Positions 1 to 9,130 of a stretch of 64,000 nt of DNA are shown piece by piece (the first letter of the stretch is position 1; each line of letters opens with the position of its first letter). Source of the DNA: JAZDOK01 sp043798715 (GTDB lineage: Bacteria > Vulcanimicrobiota > JAZDOK01). The DNA is taken from positions 11,274 through 75,273 of the forward strand of contig JAZDOK010000001.1 in the NCBI GenBank assembly GCA_043798715.1, read 5' to 3'. The notes below the pieces were generated by a model, which did no database searches, was not told the origin of the DNA, and was given only the letters and a program-made list of their open reading frames with translations. A program made the translations under genes and the position numbers.

Positions 1-2273
1 TGATTGAGGATGTATTCCGATTGGAAAGTGTAATACCGATCGCGGCCGCTCCCCTGGCCGAAGCCGCTATGCCCGCCTTTTTCGTCAGCCGGTGTCTCCG
101 AAGTTCTTGAAACCTCGACGATGAGGGAGCGGCTCTGAGAAAAATCGAGCGTCCTGGCATTGGACTTGGAGGTGATTTTCTCGGCTAAAGTATCCATCTC
201 CCCCACGGAGAAGGAGACATAACGAAAGTCCCGCGTACCGGTACGGACAGGTTCCTTCTGGCCGGCCTGAAGCACGTGAGCCCGGGCGGCCGCCTCACCG
301 GAGCGTCCTTCCTTTTCATAGGAAGAATCGGATGAAACCATGCTCTTTTTGACGAAGGCAGTCTGAACTATTGGAGGAGGCGGGGCCTCCTGAAATGAAG
401 AAAAAGGCGGAGTCCGAGAGCTCTCATGGGCCGCCAGGAGCACCGCTCCAATACTTCCCGCCTCGGCGACCGGCGCCTTCTGAGCCTGAAAAGAAGCCTG
501 GGTAAGACCTTCTATATCATGAGTTTCGACATCCGCGATGTTCAAGACGCCAAAGTTCGACTGGGCGCCCTCCGCCTCCGCGGAAGGAGCCCCATCCGAT
601 TCTTCCCCGACTGCGGCCCAATTTAACTCTGCATCCCGCTCCCTGCTTTTTTTGGCGTCCTTTGGGACGTATTCAGCGGCGAGCTGAGCCATCATCGGGA
701 GATGAAGATCCGGCTTTGCGCGGGCCTCCTCATGATGCTGGATGACCGTTGAAACAAAAGCCTGTTCCTCGGCCTGCCGCGCATCTTCCACGACAGACGA
801 AGAAGGCTGAGTGCTTTCCGCCTGAAAAGCCTGAACCTCGCTCCCGGCGGCGGGGGAAAGATAGCGGGAAATATCCCGGCGATTGAGGGAAGGGGAAGCC
901 GAACCTGCCTCCTCAGCTTTGTCGGGCGCCTCCTTCTTGAGCGGCTTGTCGGTTTTTTCCTCCATGGAAGAAGAGGATATCACTCTGGCCTGCTGGTTAG
1001 CCTGGGGCTTAAGCAAAAGCTGGGCTTCCAGGGTCTCCCTGGCTGAAAGGCTCTGAGGTTCCTGCTTTGGAGGAGGTTCTGATTTCGCAGTTTCCTGGGG
1101 TTTGGGCGCCTCATCCCTGAGCGGCTTCGGCGGCTCCGGAAGAGCAGGCCGGGCCTGGATCTTAGGCGGTGATATTTCGGCATCACCTGTTTTGAGATTT
1201 TTCTCCCCGACTGCCGGCGGGGGAGCGGATGCGGCCCGGGTTACGGATCTGTTCAGCGACATTCCCCCCCCGGGCGATGCAGGAGGCGTCGGCCTTGTGC
1301 CTAAAACATTCGCCCGCAGAGGCGACTGAACCTGATTCCTGTTAAGTGGCTGGAACAGATCCTGTCCGGATTCTCCTTTTGAGGAAGCGTTAGTATCCTT
1401 CCCGTCTCTGGTCGCAAGAGATTCCTTTTCCATATTAATTTTATTGAGGCTGGCCAGGAGAACCTGTGAAACCTCCGGCTGAAAATTCATCGGAAAGCCG
1501 GACTTGGCCGGTGACGCCTGTACCGGGGTGGACGATAGAGATGCATTCGCGACGGAACCGCCATCCGCCGCCGGTTTCCCGGGCGGGGGAGAAGACGCTG
1601 TGGTCCTGGACCCAGTCAATGGAGGAGAAGACATCTTTGGGGTTGTCGGCAAGGCGGCGCCAGAGGAAAAAGCGGAGCTTGTCATGGACAACGGTTTCTG
1701 AGGCGAAGACTCCGCCCTGGATGAAGACTCCCCGCTTAAAACAGGTGGGCTTCTTTTCGCGGGGGACGCCTCGGCCTTGTCCATCTTTATATCAGGACGG
1801 CGCGCAGGGAGTGAATCCGAGCCTGCTTTGCTTAAGACAGGGGGCTCCTTCTTAGCCGGCGAAGCGCTCTTTTCCGCCGGAGGAGCCTCGGCTTTGCTCA
1901 TCTTTATTTCAGAACGGAGGGAAGGAACTTCCTTCCCTGTCTTGACTTCCGCCTTTTTTGAAGAAGTTCCGTCTTCCCTGGCAATTTCAGCCGCGCTTTT
2001 TGCCTTCTCCGGAGAGCTCTTCGCCTCCGGAGCGGAAAAGCCGAAAGTCCTCGAAAGGGATTGGAAGCGATCAGCAATCTTCTGATTGATGGCGATGAGA
2101 TAGGGAAGTTTTCCGACGTCCACCCGGTCTCTGGAGGACGAGGAAAGCGACTTCCCATCTGAGACACCTTTCAAGCCATTTCTTCCGGAGACGCTCTCCT
2201 GACCCTGGGCGGGCAGGGTTCCGCTTCTTCCGACGGGCTTTAACGGGCCAAACAGGTTCCAGAATTGTTCCAT
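1..2273 (-). CDS. Large low-complexity protein, 3' end outside window
   Basis: I read this frame codon by codon from the ATG at 2273 down to base 3 and found no stop, so at least 757 codons belong to one protein whose C-terminus lies beyond the left edge. An AGAGGAG ribosome site lies 9 nt before the ATG. The protein starts MEQFWNLFGPLKP and is very rich in Ser, Pro, Ala, Lys and Glu, with few hydrophobic stretches and no signal peptide or membrane segment. It looks largely disordered. A Lys-Ala-Glu-Ala/Pro-rich block beginning IKM occurs twice (around 1750-1920). Only the last ~80 visible residues look more ordered. It follows the radical SAM and glutaredoxin genes on the same strand and may share their transcript. 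The composition recalls FliK-like or scaffold proteins, but no flagellar genes are nearby; I do not recognise it. Confidence 0.75.
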   Translation of the reverse strand, partial: MEQFWNLFGPLKPVGRSGTLPAQGQESVSGRNGLKGVSDGKSLSSSSRDRVDVGKLPYLIAINQKIADRFQSLSRTFGFSAPEAKSSPEKAKSAAEIAREDGTSSKKAEVKTGKEVPSLRSEIKMSKAEAPPAEKSASPAKKEPPVLSKAGSDSLPARRPDIKMDKAEASPAKRSPPVLSGESSSRAESSPQKPLSMTSSAFSSGAALPTTPKMSSPPLTGSRTTASSPPPGKPAADGGSVANASLSSTPVQASPAKSGFPMNFQPEVSQVLLASLNKINMEKESLATRDGKDTNASSKGESGQDLFQPLNRNQVQSPLRANVLGTRPTPPASPGGGMSLNRSVTRAASAPPPAVGEKNLKTGDAEISPPKIQARPALPEPPKPLRDEAPKPQETAKSEPPPKQEPQSLSARETLEAQLLLKPQANQQARVISSSSMEEKTDKPLKKEAPDKAEEAGSASPSLNRRDISRYLSPAAGSEVQAFQAESTQPSSSVVEDARQAEEQAFVSTVIQHHEEARAKPDLHLPMMAQLAAEYVPKDAKKSRERDAELNWAAVGEESDGAPSAEAEGAQSNFGVLNIADVETHDIEGLTQASFQAQKAPVAEAGSIGAVLLAAHESSRTPPFSSFQEAPPPPIVQTAFVKKSMVSSDSSYEKEGRSGEAAARAHVLQAGQKEPVRTGTRDFRYVSFSVGEMDTLAEKITSKSNARTLDFSQSRSLIVEVSRTSETPADEKGGHSGFGQGSGRDRYYTFQSEYILN

Positions 2274-2356
2274 CCGGTCGAGCTCCTCTTACATTTCTTC
2301 ACTTGTGTATCACGACCGGGGCGGCAAAAGTAAAGGAAGCAAGAGGTCGTTCCCGG

Positions 2357-2593
2357 CTAAAGGGCCAGGAGTTCTTTTATCTTCTCCTTGTCAAAGCCGA
2401 CGACGATCTGTCCGTCAAAGTCCAGCACCGGGACCCCTCTCTGCTGGCTCAGCTCGATCATCTTCTGGGCCTGCGCCCGATCCGAGGAGACGTCTATGTC
2501 CTCAAATTCGACGCCGTTCTCCCGAAGAAACTCTTTCGCCCGAATGCAATAGGGGCAGGTCGGAGTGGAGTAAACCGTCAATTTTTTCTTCAT
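2357..2593 (-). CDS. Glutaredoxin-like thioredoxin-fold protein
   Basis: A 78-residue thioredoxin-fold protein, the length of small glutaredoxins (NrdH/YruB type). The redox motif CPYC lies near the N-terminus after the first beta strand, and the cis-Pro region is present as RGVPVLDFDG, followed by a typical C-terminal helix. Such proteins reduce disulfides or mixed disulfides in the cytoplasm using thioredoxin reductase or glutathione-like thiols. An ATG 9 nt further upstream is also in frame, but it abuts the GGAAAGGA ribosome site; the second ATG (MKKKLTVYS) has correct spacing and is preferred. It sits between the radical SAM gene and the large low-complexity gene on the same strand, probably in one operon. 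The thiol partner is unknown. Confidence 0.9.
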   Translation of the reverse strand: MKKKLTVYSTPTCPYCIRAKEFLRENGVEFEDIDVSSDRAQAQKMIELSQQRGVPVLDFDGQIVVGFDKEKIKELLAL

Positions 2594-2659
2594 GGCAAAC
2601 ATTCCTTTCCAAGTTATCCTTCGCGAAAAAATTCTTCTTCCGGGTTTCGGGTTCCTGCA

Positions 2660-3877
2660 TCATGCCCCCCGTCCGAGCTCCAGGTAAATTCCGTCGTCAA
2701 GGACGAGTTCCGAAGTGATGAAAGGTCCCAGGCTGTCAAAAACCATTTTTTTAAACTCCGGATTCCCGGGCGGTCCGTCCGGCGAAGTTCCAAAGAATGA
2801 AAATTGGACTCTATCAGGCCTCAGGCGCCTGACAAACCCGATGGTCTCAAGAACTGAGGAGGGGCTGTCGCCGGGACAGCCCAGGCGCAACCTGAGTTGA
2901 ACCTGAATTCCGACGTTCTTGCAGGCACTCACCACCTGTTCGATTTTATCAAGATCAATCCGGCGAAAATGTCGTTCAAGAACCTCTGCGGAGCCGGATT
3001 CCACGTTAAAACTCAGATAACGACACCCGCTCCTCTTCATCAGGCCCAGAAGCTCCACTTCCAGATTTATCGGGTTGGTGTCGGCGATCCCCCACTCCCT
3101 ATCGAGCTTTCTTTCGATAGCCAGGTTGCAGATGCCCTCCAGGTGATCCCTGACAGAGACAATGTTGTCATCCTCAAACCGGAATTCCCTCACCTCGAAC
3201 TCATCCCTGAGATAGATCATTTCGGCGATGACGGCACCCGGGCTCCTCAGGCGAAAACCCTTTCCCCACATGGAGGCGCCGGAGCACCCCCGGCAGTCAT
3301 TCAAACAGCCACGGCTTGAAATGATATGTATGGCCGGAAAATTTTCCCCCGTGCCGGAGGGCACCTTGTACTTCCGCGGATCCATCTGTTGCCAGTCGGG
3401 AATCGGCAGGGAGTCGAGAACCTCTATATTCCTTCTTTTCTTCAGAAACCTGGTCTTCGGCGTGAGAAGGCCCTCCATGCCCTCCGGGTCCCTCCCTTCC
3501 TCCAGCGCCCGAACGAGTTCCAGAAAAGTCAATTCTCCCTCGCCGACGACGGCGAAATCGGCCCCAGCCTCCCGGAGGGTCCATAGCGCCATGGCCGCCA
3601 GGTGCGGCCCTCCCAGGACGACGGTGTGGCCCCGGGCCTTGAGCTTCCTGGATAAACCAAGGGCCTCCGGGAAATATGCGGACATCACGTTAATACCCAC
3701 CAGATCGGCACCCGCGCAACCTTCGACCAGTCTCTCATTGGAAAGGCCGTCCCTGAGGCCGTCGAGGATGGTGGGCCGCTCGCCATGGGCCGCCATGAAA
3801 GAAGAAAGATAGCCGAGCCCGAGGGGAGGGGCGATGAGGAACCCCCGGTAATTGGGGCGCACCAGCATGATTTTCAT
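2660..3877 (-). CDS. B12-binding-domain radical SAM protein
   Basis: A 405-residue protein. Residues 1 to about 140 form a cobalamin-binding-like Rossmann domain (PPLGLGYLSSF, then VVLGGPH and VVGEGE, the usual signatures of this class). Residues ~185-360 form a radical SAM barrel with the cluster motif C-x3-C-x2-C (SRGCLNDCRGC). The canonical Asp-x-His-x-x-Gly cobalamin ligand motif is not visible, so cobalamin may bind base-off without a His ligand or not at all. Members of this class methylate or rearrange unactivated carbons; the substrate here cannot be told. The C-terminus is short, without SPASM cysteines. Two in-frame ATGs (3877, 3868) compete; the GAAGG site suits the second better. 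Cotranscribed with the glutaredoxin is plausible. Confidence 0.85.
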   Translation of the reverse strand: MKIMLVRPNYRGFLIAPPLGLGYLSSFMAAHGERPTILDGLRDGLSNERLVEGCAGADLVGINVMSAYFPEALGLSRKLKARGHTVVLGGPHLAAMALWTLREAGADFAVVGEGELTFLELVRALEEGRDPEGMEGLLTPKTRFLKKRRNIEVLDSLPIPDWQQMDPRKYKVPSGTGENFPAIHIISSRGCLNDCRGCSGASMWGKGFRLRSPGAVIAEMIYLRDEFEVREFRFEDDNIVSVRDHLEGICNLAIERKLDREWGIADTNPINLEVELLGLMKRSGCRYLSFNVESGSAEVLERHFRRIDLDKIEQVVSACKNVGIQVQLRLRLGCPGDSPSSVLETIGFVRRLRPDRVQFSFFGTSPDGPPGNPEFKKMVFDSLGPFITSELVLDDGIYLELGRGA

Positions 3878-3996
3878 GCCTTCATAATAAAGGAAAAAAT
3901 CCTCCTTGTCCAGAGCCCCCCATTTATAAAGTATTTCAGAGGAGAGGGATTAACAGGTATAAACGAGAATCCATGCCCGTCTGGAATGGAGGAAAC

Positions 3997-5358
3997 ATGA
4001 GCCAAAAACGCCTCGTCGTGGTCGGGGGAAACGCCGCGGGCCTGGCGGCCGCCTCGCAGGCGCGCCGCAGGAACCCCGACCTTTCCATCCTCGTCCTGGA
4101 ACAATCTCCATTCATCAGTTTTTCAGCCTGCGGATTCCCCTATTTTCTCTCGGGGGACATCCCCGACTTAAATAGTCTCTTTATCCATCCTCCCGATTAT
4201 TTCCGCCGGGAGAGAAAAATAGAAGTCTTAATCCGCCAACGGGTCGTCTCTCTTGACCCTTCGGCCCACCTGGTCACGGCACACGACCAGGAAAAAGGCG
4301 AGGAGCGGACATTCGAATACGACCGACTGATCCTGGCTACAGGGGCCAGGCCGCTCTCGGAAGATTTTTTTAAAGGGAGCCTGCCCGGAATCTTCGCCAT
4401 CCGCCGGGCGGAAGACGCCCTGGCACTGGCTGGATTTCTCCTGGCCAGAAAGCCAACCCGGGCCCTTGTCGTCGGAGGATCCTTCCTGGGCCTTACGATG
4501 GCCGAAGGACTCAGAAAAAGGGGGATTGAGGTCACCCTGTCCGAACGCTCAACCCGCCTGCTTCCTGAATTCTCAGAGCCTTTCGGCGAAGAGGTTAAAA
4601 AAGAGATAAAGAGCCGGGGAATACAGATTACCCTTAACTCCGCCGTATCCTGCTTTGCTGGAGAGCCTGAAAGTTCCCTTCGGGAGGCCGTGCTTTCGGA
4701 CGGACGCCGACTCCCCTGCGATCTGGCCGTGCTGGCCCTGGGTGTTGCACCTGATGCAGACCTGGCCCAAAAGGCCGGGATCGCCCTCGGGGCCGGGGGA
4801 GCTATCGCCACCGATCGCTTCCTCCGCACTTCCGCCAGTCATATCTACGCCGCCGGGGACTGCGCGGCCCTGAACAACTTGGTAAGCGGGCGGGAGACCT
4901 ACTTCCCGCGCGGCACCTCCGCCAATCGCAGCGGCCGCGCGGCCGGTGAGGCAGCCGCAGGTGGAGAGGCTGATTTTCCCGGCGTCGCGCGCACCATGGC
5001 CGCCCGATTCTTCGATCTTATGGTGGCCCGGACGGGCCTTAACGAAAAGGAAGCGCGGGATTTTACTTCTTCTCTTAAAGCCACGGATTCCCACTCCCGG
5101 TCGCGGGCCGGATATTTCCCGGGAAGCGAACCCGTCTTCACCCGGATTCTCTTCGACGGAAAAAGCGGCCTCCTCCTGGGAGCCGAGATGATGGGGCGGG
5201 AAGGGATCGCAACCCGCATCAATACGTACGCGGCCGCTCTCTCAGCCCGGATGACGGTGGATGATGTATCCCGCCTCGACCTGGCCTACTCCCCACCCCT
5301 CTCTCCTGTCTGGGACCCTGTCCTCCTGGCCACGGGCCTGGCCGCCCTGGAGAAATAA
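3997..5358 (+). CDS. CoA-disulfide reductase / NADH oxidase family flavoprotein
   Basis: A 453-residue member of the pyridine-nucleotide disulfide oxidoreductase family. The N-terminal FAD site is VVVGGNAAGLAAAS, the NAD(P)H site is RALVVGGSFLGLTMAEG near residue 165, and the second FAD motif is IYAAGDCA near residue 290. A single active-site cysteine lies at about residue 45 in SFSACGFPYF, as in CoA-disulfide reductases, NADH oxidases/peroxidases and persulfide reductases; there is no CxxxxC pair. The C-terminal dimerisation domain is complete, and there is no rhodanese fusion. The start at 3997 is chosen because GGAGG lies 4 nt before it; an upstream ATG at 3973 has no good ribosome site. 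It is divergent from the radical SAM gene. Likely role: cytoplasmic thiol or peroxide homeostasis; the exact substrate is not decidable. Confidence 0.88.
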   Translation: MSQKRLVVVGGNAAGLAAASQARRRNPDLSILVLEQSPFISFSACGFPYFLSGDIPDLNSLFIHPPDYFRRERKIEVLIRQRVVSLDPSAHLVTAHDQEKGEERTFEYDRLILATGARPLSEDFFKGSLPGIFAIRRAEDALALAGFLLARKPTRALVVGGSFLGLTMAEGLRKRGIEVTLSERSTRLLPEFSEPFGEEVKKEIKSRGIQITLNSAVSCFAGEPESSLREAVLSDGRRLPCDLAVLALGVAPDADLAQKAGIALGAGGAIATDRFLRTSASHIYAAGDCAALNNLVSGRETYFPRGTSANRSGRAAGEAAAGGEADFPGVARTMAARFFDLMVARTGLNEKEARDFTSSLKATDSHSRSRAGYFPGSEPVFTRILFDGKSGLLLGAEMMGREGIATRINTYAAALSARMTVDDVSRLDLAYSPPLSPVWDPVLLATGLAALEK

Positions 5359-5384
5359 AAGGGGCGACCTTGCGGCCGTCCCTT
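5353..5384 (-). terminator. Intrinsic terminator of the coiled-coil gene
   Basis: On the minus strand an 11-bp stem (one G-U and one mismatch) closed by a 4-nt loop is followed by TTTTATTT. It lies just past the stop of the minus-strand gene and overlaps the stop codon of the convergent plus-strand flavoprotein gene. Confidence 0.55.
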
Positions 5385-5412
5385 CTGAAAAACACTCGAG
5401 TCGATGCTTGTG

Positions 5413-7248
5413 TTAAGCGAGCTTGCTCGTCGGGCTGGTTGTGGTCGTCGGGCTGGTTGTGGTCGTTGGGCTGGTTGTGGTCGTTGGGCTGGTCGTGGTC
5501 GTCGGGCTGGTCGTGGTCGTCGAACTGCTCGTGGTCGTCGGGCTGCTTATAGTCGTCGGACTGCTTACGCCAAGCGAGCTGGTCATGTTAAGCGGGCTGT
5601 TCATGTTAAGCAGTTTCCCCAAGCCGGTGTCACTGGTAGATTTACCTGCAGATTTACCGGTGGAATCACCGCCTGTGGAAGTACCGGCCGACTGCATGTT
5701 GATGGGGGATCCCAGAGAACTGGTGTTCAATGAGTCCGTCCCGGGGACATGATCTCCGCCCTTTTCAGCCTTGACTTGCTCCAGCTCGGCGGTCTTCTTC
5801 TTGATTGCGTCAATCTTGACGTCCACCTGGGAGATCTGCGCCGTGAGGTCGGCGGTCTTTTTCTTGAGATCGATGATCTTCTGATCCAGTTCCTGCAGCT
5901 GCTTGTTAATAGTCTCCAGTTCCTTGGCCAGCTTATCTTTTTCTTCCTGAAGTTTCTTAAGCTTGGCCTCTGCCTCCTTGACTTCCTTCTGCAACTGGGT
6001 CTTCTTCTGGGTCAACTTCTGTAATTGCTGCTTCAACTGCTGAAGCTTGGTATTTTCCTGCTGTTTCTGGGACTCAAGCGGCTTCTTCTGGCCCTCGAGA
6101 CTCTGGGCCTTCGCCCTCAACTGCTGGGCCTGGGCGTCCTGTTGCGCCGCCTGGGCGTCCTGCTGGGCCGCCTGAGCTTCCTGGGAGGCCGCCTGAGCAT
6201 CCATCGTCGCCGCCTGGGCCTCCATGGCCGCGCCGGCCGCCGCCGTGTAAGGACAGGCCATGAGGCCGGCCGCAGTGCCGTGCATCGCGGCTGCCGCCGC
6301 CTGGGTGGCCCCCGCCGTGGCGTGACCCGCCGCCGCCATGGCCTTCGTGGCCGTAGCCTGCGCCTGGACGCTGGTCGCCTGTGCGTTCGTACTCTGTATC
6401 TGGGCGGAGAGGCTCTGGATCTGCGTGCCGAGCTGCTGAACCTTGGCCTGACCAGCCTTCTCCTGAGTCTTGACCTGCTTCTCCTGGGCATCGGCCTGCT
6501 GGAGATCCGTATCAGCTTTCTTCTTACTGGTCTCCTGCTTGGTAATCTCGCTATCTTTGGACTTGACGTCAGTATCTGTTTTCTTCTGCTTGCCCTGAAC
6601 GTCTTTCTGATCGCCCTCCGCCTTCTTGAGATCGGCGTCCACGGTCTTTTTCTGAGACTGAAGATCCGCCTTCTCCGACTCGGCTTTGGAGAGCTCGCCG
6701 CCTAAGGTCGCCAGCCGTTCGTTGACCGTGCCGGTCAGGGGCAGGCCCCCTCCCAGGGCGGTCTGGGCAGCCTGGGCGCCGCCGGTTCCGGCCAAAGCAG
6801 CCCCCGCAACCATGCCGGCCGCACAGCCAAGACCGGCTGCGGCACCAAGTCCGGCTGTGGCTGCTGTCGCCTGGTTCATACTCTGATTAGCCTTGTTGGT
6901 CATATTTAGAAGAGAATTCGAATCCATCTTATTCATGTACGCCTGGAACTTGGTCAAGAACTCGGAAAATTTCGCGGGATCCTTGAGCAGCTCCAGGAGT
7001 TTCTGGGCCTCCGGATCACCTTGCTTTTGCTTAAGATACTGCTCAATGTTCTGTTTGAGAAAAATCTGGGCCGTGTTGTCCGAGCTCGTGAACTGGTCTA
7101 CCGGGGTTCCGCCGGACTGAGACACGGAACTCGTCGTCGCAGCCGCAGTCCCGGAAGCGGCGGTGCCTGCCTGCGATGTGACAGCCTGTACACTCTGGGC
7201 CGGGAGACTCCCTCCCTTTGCCTGGATCGGATCGACTTCATTAGCCAT
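5413..7248 (-). CDS. Coiled-coil protein with Ala/Gly-rich segment and Thr-rich repeat tail
   Basis: A 611-residue protein I do not recognise. Residues 1-130 are Ser/Thr/Ala-rich with a short helical part. Residues ~130-175 are Ala/Gly-rich and hydrophobic, possibly membrane-inserting. Residues ~185-290 and ~360-500 are long heptad-type coiled coils rich in Lys, Gln and Glu, separated by an Ala/Gln repeat zone with QEAQAAQQDAQA-like units. The last ~50 residues are tandem SPTTTT repeats. There is no Sec signal peptide. The start MANEVDP is preferred over an ATG 21 nt upstream because AGGGG lies 8 nt before it. The order hydrophobic segment plus coiled coils recalls translocator or filament proteins, but no secretion system is nearby. 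It stands alone between a convergent gene and the ABC exporter. Confidence 0.8.
   Translation of the reverse strand: MANEVDPIQAKGGSLPAQSVQAVTSQAGTAASGTAAATTSSVSQSGGTPVDQFTSSDNTAQIFLKQNIEQYLKQKQGDPEAQKLLELLKDPAKFSEFLTKFQAYMNKMDSNSLLNMTNKANQSMNQATAATAGLGAAAGLGCAAGMVAGAALAGTGGAQAAQTALGGGLPLTGTVNERLATLGGELSKAESEKADLQSQKKTVDADLKKAEGDQKDVQGKQKKTDTDVKSKDSEITKQETSKKKADTDLQQADAQEKQVKTQEKAGQAKVQQLGTQIQSLSAQIQSTNAQATSVQAQATATKAMAAAGHATAGATQAAAAAMHGTAAGLMACPYTAAAGAAMEAQAATMDAQAASQEAQAAQQDAQAAQQDAQAQQLRAKAQSLEGQKKPLESQKQQENTKLQQLKQQLQKLTQKKTQLQKEVKEAEAKLKKLQEEKDKLAKELETINKQLQELDQKIIDLKKKTADLTAQISQVDVKIDAIKKKTAELEQVKAEKGGDHVPGTDSLNTSSLGSPINMQSAGTSTGGDSTGKSAGKSTSDTGLGKLLNMNSPLNMTSSLGVSSPTTISSPTTTSSSTTTTSPTTTTSPTTTTSPTTTTSPTTTTSPTSKLA
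5425..5560. repeat. 18-nt tandem repeat encoding SPTTTT
   Basis: About seven to eight diverging copies of an 18-nt unit (plus strand ggctggttgtggtcgttg and variants) encode the Thr-rich tail of the coiled-coil protein. The unit is a multiple of three, so copy number can change without frameshift. Confidence 0.85.
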
Positions 7249-7278
7249 ATCATCATCCCCTTTATGCATTCTTTAGTG

Positions 7279-7287
7279 ACTATATCA
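7279..7287 (-). promoter_or_regulatory. Extended -10 promoter for the coiled-coil gene
   Basis: Minus strand TGATATAGT matches an extended -10 (TGn plus TATAGT) about 30 nt before the ATG at 7248. A TTTACA lies 19 nt upstream, a poor -35 spacing. Confidence 0.4.
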
Positions 7288-7377
7288 CGACAACGGAAGA
7301 AAATGTAAAGCGGTTAAAAAAGCTTTCAGCTGTCAGCTACCCAATATAATGGCCGGCACCCTTCGTGGCTGGTTGGA

Positions 7378-9117
7378 CTATTGATTTTTCGCCTCCGGCT
7401 CCTGACAGAAATGAGATTCGTAGAGGCGGCTGAAGAGGCCGCCTTTTTCAAGGAGCTCCTGGTGGGTGCCCTCTTCCTCTATGCGCCCCTGGTCCAGGAC
7501 GATGATGCGATCGGCGTTCCTTATGGTGCTGAGACGGTGCGCAATGACGAAGCAGGTACGCCCCTTGATGAGATGTTCGATGGCCTCCTGGATGAGGTTC
7601 TCCGACTCGCTGTCAATCCCGGAGGTGAATTCATCGAGAATGAGAATGCGTGGATTCATGAGAAGCGCCCTGGCTATGGCCAGGCGCTGGCGCTGTCCTC
7701 CGGAGAGATTGACCCCCCGCTCCACGACGCTGGTGTCGTAACCGTTGGGCAACTGCATAATGAATTCATGGGCGTTGGCGGCCTTCGAAGCGGCCAGAAC
7801 TTCCTCTTCGGACGCCCCGGGCCGGCCGTAGGCTATGTTTTCCCGGATGGTGCCCAGGAAGATAACGGTCTCCTGTGGAACCAGGCTGATCTGCCGGCGC
7901 AGGGACCTTATTTTTACCTTCGATATATCATAACCGTCAACGCTGACGACGCCCTTCTGGTTTTCGTAGAAACGGGAAATCATATTGACCAGGGTGGACT
8001 TCCCGGCTCCGTTGGGTCCTACCAGGGCGACGACCTCGCCGGGCCTGACCTTGAGACAGATGTCGCTGAGAACATAATTTTCGTCGTCATAGGCGAAGGA
8101 GACGTGGTCGAACTCAACCTCACCGGCCAGTTCAGGGAGATCAATGGAGTCTTCAGACTCCGGGGCCTCCGGCGGAAGATCCATTACATCGAAGATCCGC
8201 TTCCCCGCAGCGATGGCCTGCTGGAAATTGGTGTAGGTGGAGGCGATGCGGTTTAGTGGCTGGGTGGCCAGTACCATGAAACCCCAATAGGCCATCATCT
8301 CGCCCATGGTGAACCGGCCCAGGATGATCTGAAGCGCGCCGTACCAGACCACCACCACTATCCCCAGGGCGGCCAGAAACTCCACCACCGGGGTCTGCGT
8401 CAGGGTAAACTGGGCCAGCTTCATCTGGGAGCCGAAGTACTCCTCATTCTTGTCCCGGAAGCGACTGATGACATGCTCCTCTCGGTTGAAGGACTTGACC
8501 ACTTTAACGCTGGCGATCGCCTCGTAGAGAACGCTGTAGAGATCGGCTATCTTGGTTTGCAGCTTCTCGGTTATATCCCGAATCAACTTCCCGAAATTAT
8601 GGACCGCCATGGCCAGCAGGGGGCTCACCACCAGGTTGAGGAGGGTCATCTTCCAGTCCTTGTAAAACATCCAGCCCAGGGAGCCGGCCAGAATGATGGT
8701 GTCGTTGATAAAGCCTACCAGGCTCGAATAGAGGAGACTGGCGACCTGGATATCGTTCGTGGCCCGCGATTGAATCTCCCCCAGCCGCATTTTTTCATAG
8801 AATTTAAGCGGCAGGGCCTGCAGGTGTCTGAAAAAATCCAGGCGCAGAGAATTGACGGCCCGCTGAATGGCATAGGTCATTATGTATCCCTGGAAATAGG
8901 CCGTGGCCCCTTTGAAAATGACCAGCAGAAGAAACCCCCCGACGATCAGGTTGAGATAAAAAAAACTTTTTCCGACGAGCACTTTATCCGTGAGTAATTT
9001 TAATAAAACCGGCTGGAGCAGGGTTGAGCCGTTCAGAAGCAGAGTAATGGCAAAAGCCCCCAGCATATGCTTCCAGTATGGTTTCAAAAAGACAACAAGT
9101 CGTTTAAAGATGATCAT
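7378..9117 (-). CDS. ABC exporter, MsbA/multidrug type
   Basis: A 579-residue half-transporter with an N-terminal six-helix exporter domain (residues ~1-310) and a C-terminal nucleotide-binding domain (~335-575). The NBD shows Walker A GPNGAGKSTL, signature LSGGQRQRLAIARAL, Walker B ILILDEFTSGID and the switch His in VIAHRLST. It is the usual length for MsbA/LmrA-type homodimers that export lipids, peptides or drugs. Walker B has Phe where Ala/Pro is usual after the catalytic Glu, which is tolerated. It lies 13 bp downstream of hisS on the same strand, so it may be the last gene of an alaS-hisS transcript. The substrate cannot be predicted; adjacency to the coiled-coil gene is not evidence of a functional link. 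Confidence 0.93.
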   Translation of the reverse strand: MIIFKRLVVFLKPYWKHMLGAFAITLLLNGSTLLQPVLLKLLTDKVLVGKSFFYLNLIVGGFLLLVIFKGATAYFQGYIMTYAIQRAVNSLRLDFFRHLQALPLKFYEKMRLGEIQSRATNDIQVASLLYSSLVGFINDTIILAGSLGWMFYKDWKMTLLNLVVSPLLAMAVHNFGKLIRDITEKLQTKIADLYSVLYEAIASVKVVKSFNREEHVISRFRDKNEEYFGSQMKLAQFTLTQTPVVEFLAALGIVVVVWYGALQIILGRFTMGEMMAYWGFMVLATQPLNRIASTYTNFQQAIAAGKRIFDVMDLPPEAPESEDSIDLPELAGEVEFDHVSFAYDDENYVLSDICLKVRPGEVVALVGPNGAGKSTLVNMISRFYENQKGVVSVDGYDISKVKIRSLRRQISLVPQETVIFLGTIRENIAYGRPGASEEEVLAASKAANAHEFIMQLPNGYDTSVVERGVNLSGGQRQRLAIARALLMNPRILILDEFTSGIDSESENLIQEAIEHLIKGRTCFVIAHRLSTIRNADRIIVLDQGRIEEEGTHQELLEKGGLFSRLYESHFCQEPEAKNQ

Positions 9118-9130
9118 TTGTTTCCTTTAA

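Noticed and set aside
3974..4104. Fusion or longer form of the CoA-disulfide-reductase-like gene from 3973
   Set aside because: The ATG at 3997 has an ideal ribosome site and gives the standard family start.
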